A stretch of DNA of 64,000 nucleotides. Source: Dactylis glomerata (taxonomy: Eukaryota; Streptophyta; Magnoliopsida; Poales; Poaceae). The stretch is taken from the NCBI GenBank assembly GCA_007115705.1, contig QXEO01000167.1, forward strand, positions 5,902,553 to 5,966,552, in the 5' to 3' direction. The notes beneath the pieces were generated by a model. It was given only the letters and a program-made list of their open reading frames with translations, searched no databases and had not been told where the DNA came from. Of this stretch, positions 36,821 through 48,249 are shown piece after piece; position 1 is the stretch's first letter; each line of letters starts with the position of its first letter. The translations under genes and the position numbers were made by a program.

Positions 36821-38866
36821 ATGGGTACTCCTGAAAATACCAAGTCGTGTGACTTTACTAGCACAAACAATAGTGATTTTATCTGCACTCCTATTGCACC
36901 ACCTGCTACTGCTGCAAACTTTTATGAGATTAAGCCTGCTTTATTGAACCTTGTTATGAAAGAGCAATTTTCTGGTGCTAGTACTGAAGATGCTGCAGCT
37001 CATCTCAACAATTTTGTTGAGCTATGTGAGATGCCGAAATATAAGGATGTTGATAGTGATATTATTAAGCTCAAGCTGTTTCCTTTTTCTTTGAGAGGAA
37101 AAGCTAAAGATTGGTTGCTGTCTTTGACTAAGAATAGTATTGATTCATGGGCTAAGTGTAAGGATGCTTTTATTGGTAGATACTATCCTCCTGCTAAGAT
37201 TATAGCTTTGCGCAGCAATATTATGAAGTTTACTCAGTTTGATAATGAACATGTTGCTCAGGCTTGGGAAAGAATGAAATCTATGATAAAGAATTGCCCC
37301 ACTCATGGACTGACTACTTGGATGATTATCCAAACTTTTTATGCAGGACTGAATTTTTCTTCAAGGAACCTACTGGATTCAGCTGCTGGAGGCACTTTTA
37401 TGACCCTTACCTTGGGCGCCGCATCAAAGTTACTCGACAACATGATGGTAAATTATTCCGAATGGCACACCGAGAGAGCTCCACAAGGTAAGAAGGTAAA
37501 TTCTGTTGAGGAAACCTCTTCCTTGAATGATAAGATTGATACAATTATGGCTATGCTTGCTAATGATAGGACTCATGTTGATCCTAATAATGTTCCTTTG
37601 GCCTCTTTGGTTGCTCAAGAAGAGCAAGTTGATGTGAATTTCATTAGAAACAATAATTTTAACAACAATGCTTATAGGAACAATTTTGCTAGTAATAATT
37701 ATAGGCCGTATCCTTCTACCAATGGTAATGGTTATGGTAACTCTTATGGTAATTCCTACAACAACACTAGGGCCGCGCCCTCCGAGCTTGAGGTAATGCT
37801 CAAGGACTTCATCGGTAAGCAAACTGCTTTTAATAAGTCTGTTGAGGAAAAGTTAGGCAAAATTGATATTCTTGCTTCTAAAGTTGATAGCCTTGCTCAT
37901 GATGTTGAACTTCTGAAATTAAAAGTGTTTCCTAATGATGTGAAAGTAAGCAATATTGTTGCTTCCGCTAATGTTATCCAAGTTGGAATTGATGAAAATA
38001 TTAGATTGTTAGCGGAATTGCATGCCATGTGGGAAAGAGAAGATGAGATAGCTAGAGAGACCAAGGTATGTACCATTACTACCTCTAATGATGTTGCTCC
38101 TACTGATAGCAACCCTCTTACTTTGATTGGTATAGAGAAAACTCCCACTCCTTGTGTTAAAAAGCCTAAAACTGCCAAAACTTTTTCTCAAAAGAGTGTT
38201 GGAATTTTTCGGAGTGTGGGAGATGATAGCTCTATTTCTTTTAATGATTTTGATGTTGATGGCTGCAACATATCTGAAGTTATTTTGTTCTTGCAAAAGC
38301 TTGCTTTGACTCCCAATGCTAGTTCTTTAAATATTGCTTTTACTAAGCATATTACCAATGCTCTCATAAAGATTAGGGATGAAAAGTTGAAGCAAAAAGC
38401 CTCTGTTCCCAAGAAGTTAGAAGATGGTTGGGAACCCATCATTGATATGCATGTTAATGGTTATGGTTGCCATGCTTTATGTGATCTAGGTGCTAGTATT
38501 TCTATCATGCCTAGAAAGATTTACGACATGCTCGATTTACCACCGCTAGAAAAATGTTATTTTGATGTTCCTATTGCTGATGTTGCTAAGAAGAAACCTT
38601 TGGGAAGGATTAATGATGTTCTTATCGTGGTTAATAATAACCTTGTTCCCGTTGATTTTCTTGTTATGGACGTTGAATGCCATGCTTGATGTCCTATTAT
38701 TTTGGGAAGACCTTTTCTTCGAACTGTAGGTGCCATCATTGATATGAGGGAAGGCACCATCAAATATCAATTCCCACTAAAGAAAGGTATGGAACACTTC
38801 CCTCGGAAAAGAAAGAAATTACTTTTTGACTCTATTCTTAGAGCAAATTATGATCTTGATGCTTAA
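36821..38866 (+). pseudogene. Gag-protease polyprotein of E2, one in-frame TGA
   Basis: The start at 36821 (MGTPENTKSCDF) was chosen because R begins its gag at the same place (MSTPKNTKLCDF). Residues about 40-225 form a retrotransposon gag domain (AAAHLNNFVELCEM, FPFSLRGKAKDWLLSL, VAQAWERMKSMIKNCP, FYAGLNFSSRNLLDSAAGG). Residues about 275-315 are Asn/Tyr/Gly-rich (NNFNNNAYRNN), with no CCHC zinc knuckle. DLGAS at 555-559 is the aspartic protease active site. A TGA at 38687-38689 (codon 623) falls where R has Ser before CPIILGR. Beyond it the frame continues open to TAA at 38864-38866, ending in a basic tail. Termination at codon 623 would remove the ILGR part of the protease and probably inactivate it, while gag itself stays whole. 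The whole frame would have 681 codons. Confidence 0.88.
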
Positions 38867-41803
38867 TCACTTGATATTACTTGATTCGCAATTTTCTGCG
38901 CCTAACTCAAAGGCGTTAAAGAAAAGCACTCTTGGGAGATAACCCAATGTTTACTTTTCAGTACTTTTTCTTTTATTTGAGTCTTGGAAGTCATTACTAC
39001 TGTAATGACCGCTCCTTATCTTGTTTATTTCGTTTTTGTGCCAAGAGAAGCCTCTAATTTGAGCAAGGTAAAGATTTGGGGTTATTGCTGTCCTGAAACT
39101 GTTTTCAGTGCTGCACCGTAAAAATTCGTATAAATTCTCTGTTTATCTTTTGGACCTGCGATTTATTGTGCATATGCCCCAGGTTATATCCAAACTTTTC
39201 TTAGTTGAACACTTTTTGATTTGAGCAACAGAAGATCCCTCAAAAATTCGTCCTTTGTCAGTTGTTCAGTTTTGACAGATTTCTGCCAATATTTGTTTTT
39301 GCCACTTTATCGCTTTCTTTTGAGTTCTTTTTGATCATGGAACTTTTTGGGAAGTTGCTACAGTAGTATATACTTTATATGTGGTGGTTTTGAGTTTAAA
39401 CCTGAAGCTAAAAGAGGGTGAATATATTTTATGCTTACACTAATGTTGCTAATAGAATTGTGGTTAGTTTTGTATGAAGGAAGTTTTCAAGTGTAGGGAT
39501 TGGAGAATGATGAGATGAGTTGAAGAATGGACAAAAGCTCAAGCTTGGGGATGCCCATGCATCACCCCAAGAAATATCCAAGAAGTACAAGCGTCAAAGC
39601 TTGGGGATGCCCCCGAGGCACCCCTTCTTCATCGGCAAAAATCAGGTCACCTTTCAAAACACTATATTTTTATTGCTTCATGCACTATGTGTTTTTCTTG
39701 GAGCGTCAGTTGTTTTAGTTTTCTTAGTTTGTTTAGTTTGTTTGTTTGCTGCAATAAATGGTTGGACCCCAACAAATTTCCCTTGGAGGAGATGTACTCA
39801 TTTTCATTTGCAAAGAATGCTCTAGTTTTCACTCTTATTAAAAATCGAGCATTCTACTTTTTCTGCTACTGCTTTTGGTTTTCGTTTTCGCCTTGATATG
39901 CGTTCAGATCTTGTCATATCTTTTCATCAAGGTGTATTTTTGCCTCTGAACTTTATTGGTTTTCATCAAAAGAGGTGTTTATAAAAGTTTCAAATGGTGT
40001 TGGAAAAGAGAAAAAGCTTTGTGCAAAATAGTGGTACAAGAAGGAGCTTGTGTAGACTGCGGCTTAGGCTTTTTCATGTCATGCTTGATGTCATTTTGAT
40101 AGTATGCTTAGTGGTTTTGCTGTAGCATGACTTGTCTCAAATAACTGAGATTGCTTAATGAGCCTTTGAAAAAATCATGCGTTGTTTTTATTGTATGGAA
40201 GCATTATTTTGGTTTTCTCCTTGATGCTTTATTTGGGTTGACTTGGTGCATGCTCACACATGTTAGACTCATACAAAGTCGCTATTAGCCTTCATGATCA
40301 TTTAGTTTTTGACTTTTGATGCCATCTTATGCTTCTTTTAATGTCGCTTTGTCGCTTTGCATGATTATGGCCATTATTGCTCTCTTAATCGGTCGCTCTC
40401 AGTCTTTTGCTAGCCCTCGCCTTGTACTGAGTATGAGCTCTACTCGTGCATCCAACTCCTAAAAGCCAAATTTTTTCAAAGTGTCCACCATACATACCTA
40501 CTAGCAATTTGCTATTCCAAGTAAATTTGACTTGCTTTTATATTCTCTTCAAATTAAACTCTTACCAGTGTTATGCGAAATTCGGTCAGTAAAGCTCTCA
40601 CGAACCGGAAGGCACACTTTACTTTTTCCTGTTTTAAAATTTTGACATTGTGGTCTTTTATGTTGAGTTGTTATGCTTGCAAGTTGTAAGTTGGATTCTA
40701 GCCCAGCCATGCTGTCATGGGGCAAGCTTTCAACATTGCACTTCTTTTTGAGTTGATATCGTGATCTTTTGTTTATGGATGCCCACTGTGTGAAATGAAT
40801 TGGGAATCTTGTAGGGATCATGGAGTTTTTATATGTGTTAGGGAAACGCCGGGCCGCCAATCTAAGCCATGCATAATTCATGGTGGAAATTTGCAGCATA
40901 CCCATGGTGAACATTCGACGACGCATCTCACAATAAAAAGCTAAACAATATAGCAAATAAAAGAGATGTCGAGGTGTTCATTGTCTGCTTGTCCTGTCAT
41001 TTTGGTGTGGGCTTATTCCATGTCATCGGGCACGGAGGTACCCCATTGGCGGTTCTCAATGATATGCATATACTTACAATGACAAGAGCCTTGCTTGGGA
41101 CTCTAAGTAAATTAGCATGGTTTGGGTACTTGTATTCACGGGACACGAGGTTTTCAACTTATGATTTGTCAAGCATATGCATCATAATTGTTCTCGCATT
41201 AACTTTAACCATTCAAGATGCTTATGATGGGGGCAATGAGAGCTCAAAGCTGGTAAGTACCATAATTTTTGAAGGTTATAAAACTTGCAATCACTGCTTC
41301 CCTCTGCGAAGGGCCTTTCTTTTACTTTTATGTTGAGTCACCACCTTCTTTCTTTATGCACCATTAAGAGAGCATAGTTGTCATTCTTAGTGTGATATGC
41401 ATTGTCCCAAAGTTCATTGATTGACTCATGATGATTGGTTTCACTTGTTCTTAAATTATTTGTATCTAGTCGCCCTCTTAAACTTTGAGGTGTCCTATGC
41501 ATTTATGTTTTGCTCTCTTTGAAGGACAAGCTGAAAACCTTTTGTATGTTTTTCCTTATGATTTGAACACACGTTTGACTTTCATTGTTTCATTATCATG
41601 ATCTTTTTTTTGTGTTCATTTACATGTTTACAACATGGTTTCTAAGTTTCTTATTGTCATGATTATATCTTTCATGCCCATGTTTAAGTTCTATTGATCC
41701 CAGCTCATCAATGCTTACATATATGATCAAGATTGTGTAGGTGCATGTCACCTCAAAAATTATTCTTTGTTATCACTTACCTACTCGAGGACGAGCAGGA
41801 GTT
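38867..41803 (+). mobile_element. Noncoding 3' internal region of E2
   Basis: About 2.9 kb shared with E1 and R. It opens with TTGATTCGCAATTTTCTGCG and CTCTTGGGAGATAACCC, and carries two exact PPT-like copies AAGCTTGGGGATGC (39541-39554, 39597-39610). No RT or integrase motif and no frame conserved across copies. Confidence 0.8.
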
Positions 41804-41817
41804 AAGCTTGGGGATGC
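41804..41817 (+). other. Polypurine tract of E2
   Basis: AAGCTTGGGGATGC ends one base before the 3' LTR start TGATACG (41819). Confidence 0.87.
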
Positions 41818-41818
41818 T

Positions 41819-43442
41819 TGATACGTCTCAAACGTATCTATAATTTTTGATGCTCCATGCTTGTTTTTACACCATTTGCCTATTGTTTCGTTACACTTAG
41901 TGGCATTTTTATGCATTTTCAGGAACTAACCTATTAACAAGTGCCACAGTGCCAGTTTCCTGTTTTCTGCTGTTTTTGTGTTTCAGAAGTGATACACAGG
42001 AAATATTCTCGGAATTGGACGAAACAAGTTCCTGAAGTCATATTTCACGGGGAAGCTCCCAAACATCCGAAGACCTGACGGAGGGGGGCCACGTGGCCCC
42101 CACACACAGGGGCGGCGCGGCCCTACCCCTGGCCGCGCCGGGCCCGTGTGAGGGGCCATGGTCTCTCCTCTGACATCGCCCCTTCGCCTATATTTACCCC
42201 CTGATGAGAAAAACCTAAGGACCCGATCAGTTTTCCAGAATACATCGCGATCCGCCGCCGCCGTCGACCCGAAGATCGGGAGGGTCCAGAAGCTCTTCCT
42301 GGCACCCTGCCGGAGAGGGGAATCGCCACCGGAGGTCTTCTTCATCGCCATGCTTGCCTCCGGAGCGATGAGTGAGTAGTCTACCTTGGACTATGGGTCC
42401 ATAGCAGTAGCTAGATGGTTGTCTTCTCCACCATGTGCTTCATATTTAGATCTCATGAGCTGCCCTACATGATTGAGATCACCGTTATGTAATTCTATGA
42501 TGTTGGTTTGTTGGGATCCGATGAATATTGGTGTTTATGATTAAGTTGCTGTACTGAATTATATCTTTTGTTATCTCTATGTTGTTTATGATCTTGCATG
42601 CTCTCCATTGTTAGTAGCTATCTTGGCCGAGTAGTTGCTAGTGACTCCAATAGGGAGTATTTATGCTCGATAGTGGGTTCATGCCTCTATTTCACCTGGG
42701 GGAGTGACAGAAACCTCTAAGGTGGTAGATGTGATGTTGCTACTAGGGAGAAAACAACATTCATATGCTCAAGGGCATATGCTTTGTTTACATTACACAC
42801 TTTGCTTAATGCAATTATCTGTTGTTCGCAACTTAATACTTTCGGGGTGTTCGGATTGATATCCCTGGGGGTGGATTATTAGTCATAGATGCAGTTGGAT
42901 GGCGGTCTATGTATTTTGTTGTAATGCCCAGAGTAAATCTCATAGTGATCTTCTTGACATATCACGTTTATCTTTATTCTATCAATTGCCCAACTGTAAT
43001 TTGTTTACCCAGCATGTTATTTTATCTATGGAGAGACACCACTAGTGAACTGTGGACCCCGGTCCTATTTTAATCATATTGCAATCACCTGTTTACTTTT
43101 CCCGCACTGTTTACTTTACTCGCATATTACTATTGTTTTCCACTCGATACACTCATAACCTTTGTTTCAAGCAAACCGGTGAGATTGACAACCTCATCGC
43201 AAGTTGGGAGCAAAGTATTTGTCTGTGTGTGTGCAGGTTCCATATCACCTTCAGTCGTCGCCGTCTCTCCTCTCCTGATCGATAAACCTTGGTTTCTTAA
43301 CTGAGGGAAAGCTAGCCGCTACACTCATCATACCTTCCTCTTGGGGTTCCCAACGGGCTGGTCATCACCACGCATAAGGACTCACTGTTACAAATCAACT
43401 CGTCGCCATCAGCTTATTTTCTGGCGCCATCACCAAGTAGCA
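41819..43442 (+). repeat. 3' LTR of E2 (1624 bp)
   Basis: It is the same length as the 5' LTR and about 99% identical. It ends AAGTAGCA directly before TGGAC. The internal PBS-like TGGCGCCATCACC lies at 43422-43434. Confidence 0.95.
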
Positions 43443-43841
43443 TGGACCCTGGTCTAATTTCCTTTATATTATTATATCATTTTACTATTTACTCGCACTG
43501 TTTACTTTCTCGCATACTACTATTGTTTTCCACTCGATACGCTCATATCTTTGTTTATAGCAAACCGGTGAGATTGACAACCTCATCGTAAGTTGGGAGC
43601 AAAAGTTCTTGGTTGTGTTGTGTGCAGGTTTCATATTGTTACTAGTGAAAGCAAAGCACTGGACGAGGCGCCTTATAAATTGTCCAGAGCTATCGCAAAG
43701 CTAGCAGACATCACCTTCTAACGTTTGGCTTTTTCCTACTAGTTCGATAAACTTCGGTTTCTTACTGAGGGAAAACTTGCTACTGTGCTCATCATACCTT
43801 CCTCTTGGGGTTCCCAACTAGGTGGTTATCTGCCCACATCA

Positions 43842-43861
43842 AGCTCCACGCCCACCCATGG
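43842..43861 (+). repeat. Short LTR stub left of E4
   Basis: AGCTC matches the leader that follows LTRs of this family. It is followed by CACGCCCACCCATGG, which continues on the far side of E4 (52902 on) as the middle of a GCGTAGACATCA-variant LTR. The junction between the two, near 43845, has no target duplication and so is an illegitimate join. Confidence 0.6.
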
Positions 43862-44196
43862 TGACGAGGGTTAACTCGACAAATATCCTAGATGAAGGAC
43901 TTAGGATCCGGAGAATAGGGCGTCGGATGAACTCGAAGGTAAAGGTTAGTCGAAATAAGTGTATATCGAAAGTAAAATTGGGTGTTCAACCTGGCTTGCT
44001 TTCAATCTGCCCTATACCGTCCCCTCCGGGCCCCTATATATAGGTGGCCAGGTCTCGAGGATCGGGTAGGGTCCGATACAGATTACAATATCGACATACG
44101 GTAAGAACTCGTATTTGACTATTATTACAATTGGGCCTTAGCTTAATGGGCCTCAGGGGTACTCAACTAAGGGATCTATTAACTATACCCTTGTCA
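43862..44196 (-). repeat. 3' LTR of E4 (335 bp)
   Basis: It matches 52562-52896 in length, with few differences by eye (e.g. AAATATCC/AAATGTCC, GGATCCGG/GGATCGGG), so the insertion is fairly recent. On the minus strand it begins TGACAAGGG and ends CCCTCGTCA. Confidence 0.92.
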
Positions 44197-44213
44197 GTAG
44201 CCCCTGAGATTCT
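44197..44213 (-). other. Polypurine tract of E4
   Basis: The minus strand reads GAATCTCAGGGGCTAC directly before the 3' LTR. Confidence 0.7.
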
Positions 44214-44739
44214 TCCAGAATTGCAGATTCGGGTTGAATCTCTAATCTTCAAATCTTCGACTTGATCAATTCTTTGATTTCTTCATCTCTTCAAATCTTT
44301 GACTTGGTCTTTCGACTTACTTTCATGATAATTTTTTGCAAGGGGTTTTGATGAACAAGCCTGACAACTCTGACGGATCAAGAGGTCAGTTAACTGCCAG
44401 AACAGATACTTGTTACCTACTTCAAATTCAATCCCCTTGGACTTGAATTTAGGATACCGATCACATCCATTCTTTTGTCGCATTTAGGACTTACAAAGAA
44501 TGAATCCCAGAGATTCTCAGGGTACCCAGTGTGTCCACCAGGATTTTCTTTGCGTCGTAGACACAGATACATACTAGCAGAGTGCATCCATGTGCGTATA
44601 CCAGGCCACACAAGACGGATTCTGGGGTCTTACCTTCGTGACAAGTCACGGCATTCGAGATGCGTTGCGATAACGTAACTCGAGAATCTCATGTCGCGGT
44701 CAAATTTTGACTGAAAATATTCGGGTTTTAACAACCATA

Positions 44740-45015
44740 AACCTCGCTCCCGATGGGAGTAACACTCCTGCATTTCTCAAACTCTAATGCTTTACCAAGA
44801 AACATCGTCGGGTGCGCGCTCAGCGCTCCCGATGGGAGTAGCCCCCGAGGCTATAGTCGAAAAAGACTTTTTTGAGTAAAGGCTCAAAATATAGTGTAGT
44901 CCATCATACTTTAACTCGAGATACTTTGATGATATCCTGTCATCGAATACGCGTCCATCACCCCAGTTAAAAGTCGCATTCAATATTCTTGAAAGTAGTA
45001 GCCCCCAAGGCTATA
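44740..45015. repeat. Repeated CTCCCGATGGGAGTA palindrome and AGCCCCCGAGGCTAT motif
   Basis: The imperfect palindrome CTCCCGATGGGAGTA occurs near 44748 and 44827. AGCCCC(C)(A/G)AGGCTATA occurs near 44839 and 45001, each followed by TCGAAAA. These short repeats sit between the PPT and the antisense promoter. Their function is unknown. Confidence 0.65.
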
Positions 45016-45242
45016 ATCGAAAATCCTTCACATATAATCTTATCTATAAATTTTGCACTTGTCGGCGCCATCCTTCTTCTTTCTTATATCATCTTCTTTA
45101 TGACGTCAATGAGTACGTCACTCTGTATGAGTGCGAACTGTTTTACGGGCAGCACTGTAATTTTCGCAATTTTTGACCGTTAGTGGGCTGCCATTTCCGC
45201 TCCGTGCACCACGTCTCAGCCCACGATCCTTCTCCCAGAAGG

Positions 45243-45250
45243 TATATAAG
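45243..45250 (+). promoter_or_regulatory. TATA box of the antisense gene in E4
   Basis: TATATAAG lies 145 bp upstream of the ATG at 45395 on the plus strand, opposite to the retrotransposon's own transcription. It is followed by a CT-rich leader (CTCGTTCCCTCCGCCGCC...). Distance and context suit a real plant promoter. Confidence 0.6.
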
Positions 45251-45394
45251 GGGCGTAGTAGGGGATTTTACTATTTACCAGCTCGTTCCCTCCGCCGCCT
45301 CCATTGCTGATCTCTTCTTCCTCCTCCTCTCGTGCATAGCCCCCAAGCGCACCGCATTTAGATGCGCGTGAAACACTTAGCCACCAAGAACACC

Positions 45395-48071
45395 ATGGCC
45401 AAGACCTCTTCTGCCACCAGTTGGGTGCGCTCCGCCATCACGAAGAAGGAGGTGGAGAAAGCCAGGGCAGATGGCCTCATCTCCGCCTAGGATTCCATCA
45501 AGTTTCCAAGCACTGAGCGGATCCCGGAGCCCCCGAGCGGTTATCGGGTAATCATCCTTGCCTTCCTCCTCCGTGGCCTTTCTCTTCCTGCCCACGAGTT
45601 TCTCCGTGGGCTTCTCTTTGTCTACAGTGTGCAGCTTCACCAGCTCACACCGAACTCCCTTCTGCACATTGCTTGTTTCGTGACTCTCTGCGAGTCATTC
45701 TTGGGCATTGAGCCCCACTTTCTTCTCTAGAGGTCAATCTTTCGGCTTCGCCCCAATGTAGCTCTGGCTAGAAAGCCTGAATTGGGCAGAGCCGTTGTCT
45801 CTGTGCGCCCTGAGGTGCAGTACCTCGAATTTTCCTTTGTCGCATCTGTCCAGGGGTGGAGAACCAAATGGTTCTATATCCAAGATTGCAAAGCCTCTCC
45901 TGAAGACCAATATGGTTTATCCCCTTTCGAAGCCTCCAAAGAAGTGAAGAAATTGGCGTCGTGGGATGCGCTTCCCTCGGATGCAGAAATAGCACAAGTT
46001 CTTCCTCTTCTGTCTCGCATTCAAGCTTTGAAAGGAGGCCAAGGAGGAGCTTTGTCGGGTATCCAACTCATGGCGTTCTTTGTTTAACGTCGAGTTCAAC
46101 CCCTGCAGCACCGCCTCACCAAACTTTGGAGTTACTCTGGCTTGGAAGATCCTACTCGCGTCTCTGAAGATTTGATAGAGAAAAAAGATGTCAACAAATG
46201 AGTCAGGAGCCTCACCAAGCTCACCAAGGATCATGCGGTTGCTGATTTGACCACTGACTACTTTGACTCCGTGCACCCTCTACCCGAGGTATGTATCTTT
46301 GTGTTCACTTATTGTCAAATGTTGTTTGCTTCGACTTGTGATGTTCTTTGCCTTTGAACTGTGCTGACTTATTTATATGCAGGGTCACCAATTCCTTATT
46401 TCACGCCCTCCTCTTCCAGAGGCAGGGCCCCTTCCGGCTGATCTGGCCTCATCTGTATCTGAAGCCCCCGAGGCTGACGAGAATCAGGATGGAGATGATG
46501 CCGAAGAATCAGAAGAGGAAACTAGCTCGTCGACATCGCCTCCTCCCGTGCTTGCTAAAGATGCTGGTATCGACAAGAAGAGGAAGCGTGTCGACGAATT
46601 CGCTTCTTCGAGTTCTGCAGCAGCTAATAAAGCCCCTGTTCTTACAGGAGATATGGAATTCTTCAACCTCCTAGCATCGTAAGTGCTTTATTTGAGTTCT
46701 TCAATTGCAGCGCTATTGCCTTGTTTCTGTCGTGTTATACATAATTTGTTTTCTTTTCATAGAGATGACGAGGAGCCTCCAAAAGATGCTACAACTGCTC
46801 CTTCGACTTCACCTGTGACTGCGGATGAGCCTGTCGAGCAAGAGGTTGCACCGAGGGTTACCAGGGCTTCTATCAAGAAGATTCCTGTAACTCAAAACCT
46901 CAAACGCTGGAAGAAGGCAAAAGAAACCGATGTTGTTCTTGAGGCCCATGCATCAACACTTTCTCCCAGTGATGTAAGTAACTTCTGTTGACTTGCTCTC
47001 TTTGTATTTATTTATGTTCTTACACGCCCCTTTTTCCCAGGCATTGTTGCAAAGATTCGTCGCCTTGGGCACTGAATGTGCTGAGTACTTAAAGGTTGCG
47101 AAGGCTTCCGAGGGTACACTTTTGACATCCAGGCATTACTTTTCTTCTGGGCTTATCCTTTATTGTTGATCTGACTCCTTTTCATCTTCTTCTGTAGCTG
47201 CTCTAGCAACAGCCAATGCTCGAGTTGCGTCGCTGGAGGCGGAGCTTAGTGCTTCGCAGAAAGCTTATGATGTTGCGGCCGCTGCTAAAGCAAACACTGA
47301 GAAGTCGCAGAAATCTGCGCTTGGTAAGGCGAAGAAAGCTGAAAAAGCTTTAGCTGATGCCAACAAGGAGCATACTCAGCGAGAGCAAGCCGTGGCAGAG
47401 CGTCTTCGCACAATGTCTACTGCTGCTAAAGGTAAGTACTTTGCCTTGTCTTCTATTTTGACTTCTGTTTGCACTGTTGTTCTTGTTGACACTTTTCTTT
47501 CCTTTTCTCTTCTATCTTATTTTATTGTGCAGGATTCACCGGGGTATCTTCGTCGTCCCTGCATCCGGATGATGATCCTCTGATGACTGCGGTTAACCTA
47601 CTCGAGGCAAACTGGATATCTATCCAGGAGACTTTTGAGTTAGTTAGCCGCGTTCTATCACGACTGTTCGTCGGGTTGTGGCCAAAGAAGAAGGCAGAAG
47701 TTCCGAAGGACAACTTGGGCAAGCTTGCCAAGGCTTTTGATACCACTGAAGACCCCACCCTCCAACTTAAGGGGCTCTCTCTGAAGCGTGGTGCTGAGGG
47801 TGCCATTGCACTTTCTTTTGCCCACGGTGCGGATTTTGACTGGGAGAAGGTGAACTCTTCCCATGGCCGCACCCGCGATGAGATGAAGACTTTCTTCGAG
47901 AAGGCGAAGAAGTTGGTGCCTACGCTGGTGGCGATTATTTCTCCTTCAGCAGCCTCCGTGACCTCTGCTGCGCCTCCTCCAGCGGCGGAAAACCCTGCGC
48001 CTCCATCGACTATTGGCGAGGAATTTATCATGCCTTCTTCTGTCACGGAGCAAAATGCTGAGGTGGCGTAG
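45395..48071 (+). pseudogene. Antisense six-exon gene of E4, Transposase_28 ('putative gypsy type transposon') family
   Basis: Exons: 45395-46288, 46383-46678, 46763-46973, 47041-47113, 47198-47431, 47533-48071, with GT...AG at every intron and matching phases (2247 nt, 748 codons plus stop). Exon 1 holds the conserved block PSGYRVIILAFLLRGLSLP, HEFLRGLLFVYSVQLHQLTP, NSLLHIACFVTLCESFLGIE, recalled as Pfam Transposase_28. Later exons give an acidic, Ser-rich region (about residues 315-400, with KKRKR, a possible nuclear signal), an Ala/Lys/Glu-rich coiled coil (about 500-570) and a C-terminal domain (MTAVNLLEANWISIQETFEL). Exon 1 has four in-frame stops (45488, 45728, 46085, 46199); all later exons are clean. 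Function unknown: despite the name no transposase activity is established. It lies where pol should be, on the opposite strand to gag. Confidence 0.78.
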
Positions 48072-48249
48072 ACTCGGCCTTCTTGTAGTTTTCCATTTAT
48101 CCTTTTGAATGTAAAAACTTGTAGTCGCGTGCAACCCGAGAATCTTAGTCAAAGGGTTTTGCACTTATGTAAATACATTTCCTTCTTATGAAGTCTTGTG
48201 CTTGTCTCTCTAAAATTTTTCTTCTTTCTTTTCTTTTGACTTCCAGTTG

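Larger units (their letters stand above)
35005..43442 (+). mobile_element. Gypsy element E2, complete, young, gag-protease only
   Basis: The element is 8438 bp long with TG...CA ends and perfect target duplications TGGAC (35000-35004, 43443-43447). Its LTRs are 35005-36628 and 41819-43442, both exactly 1624 bp. By eye about 16 substitutions separate them, roughly 1%. With the grass LTR rate often used (1.3e-8 per site per year) that means about 0.4 million years (inference). Internally it has a PBS, a 681-codon gag-protease frame with one stop, 2.9 kb of noncoding DNA and a PPT. It lacks RT, RNase H and integrase yet transposed recently, so the enzymes probably came from an autonomous relative. 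The LTR and gag type suggest the Athila/Sabrina-like side of Gypsy, which I cannot confirm. Confidence 0.93.
28288..43841 (+). mobile_element. Gypsy element E1 (short gag only), its 3' LTR split by E2
   Basis: The 5' LTR is 28288-29925, the PBS 29937-29954 and the gag-like frame 30113-30829. A noncoding region runs to 33748, the PPT is 33749-33762, and the 3' LTR is 33763-35004 plus 43448-43841. The left target site is AGCAT (28283-28287). The right side reads AGCTC, not AGCAT. That instead matches the leader that follows an LTR in this family, and the sequence then jumps into another LTR. So the right edge is probably a recombination junction, not the original insertion end. The LTRs differ by about 10% in the first half and less later. 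No pol. Confidence 0.78.
33763..43841 (+). repeat. 3' LTR of E1, split by E2
   Basis: The LTR parts are 33763-35004 and 43448-43841, 1636 bp together against 1638 bp for the 5' LTR. The split is exactly the E2 insertion with its TGGAC duplication. Confidence 0.9.
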
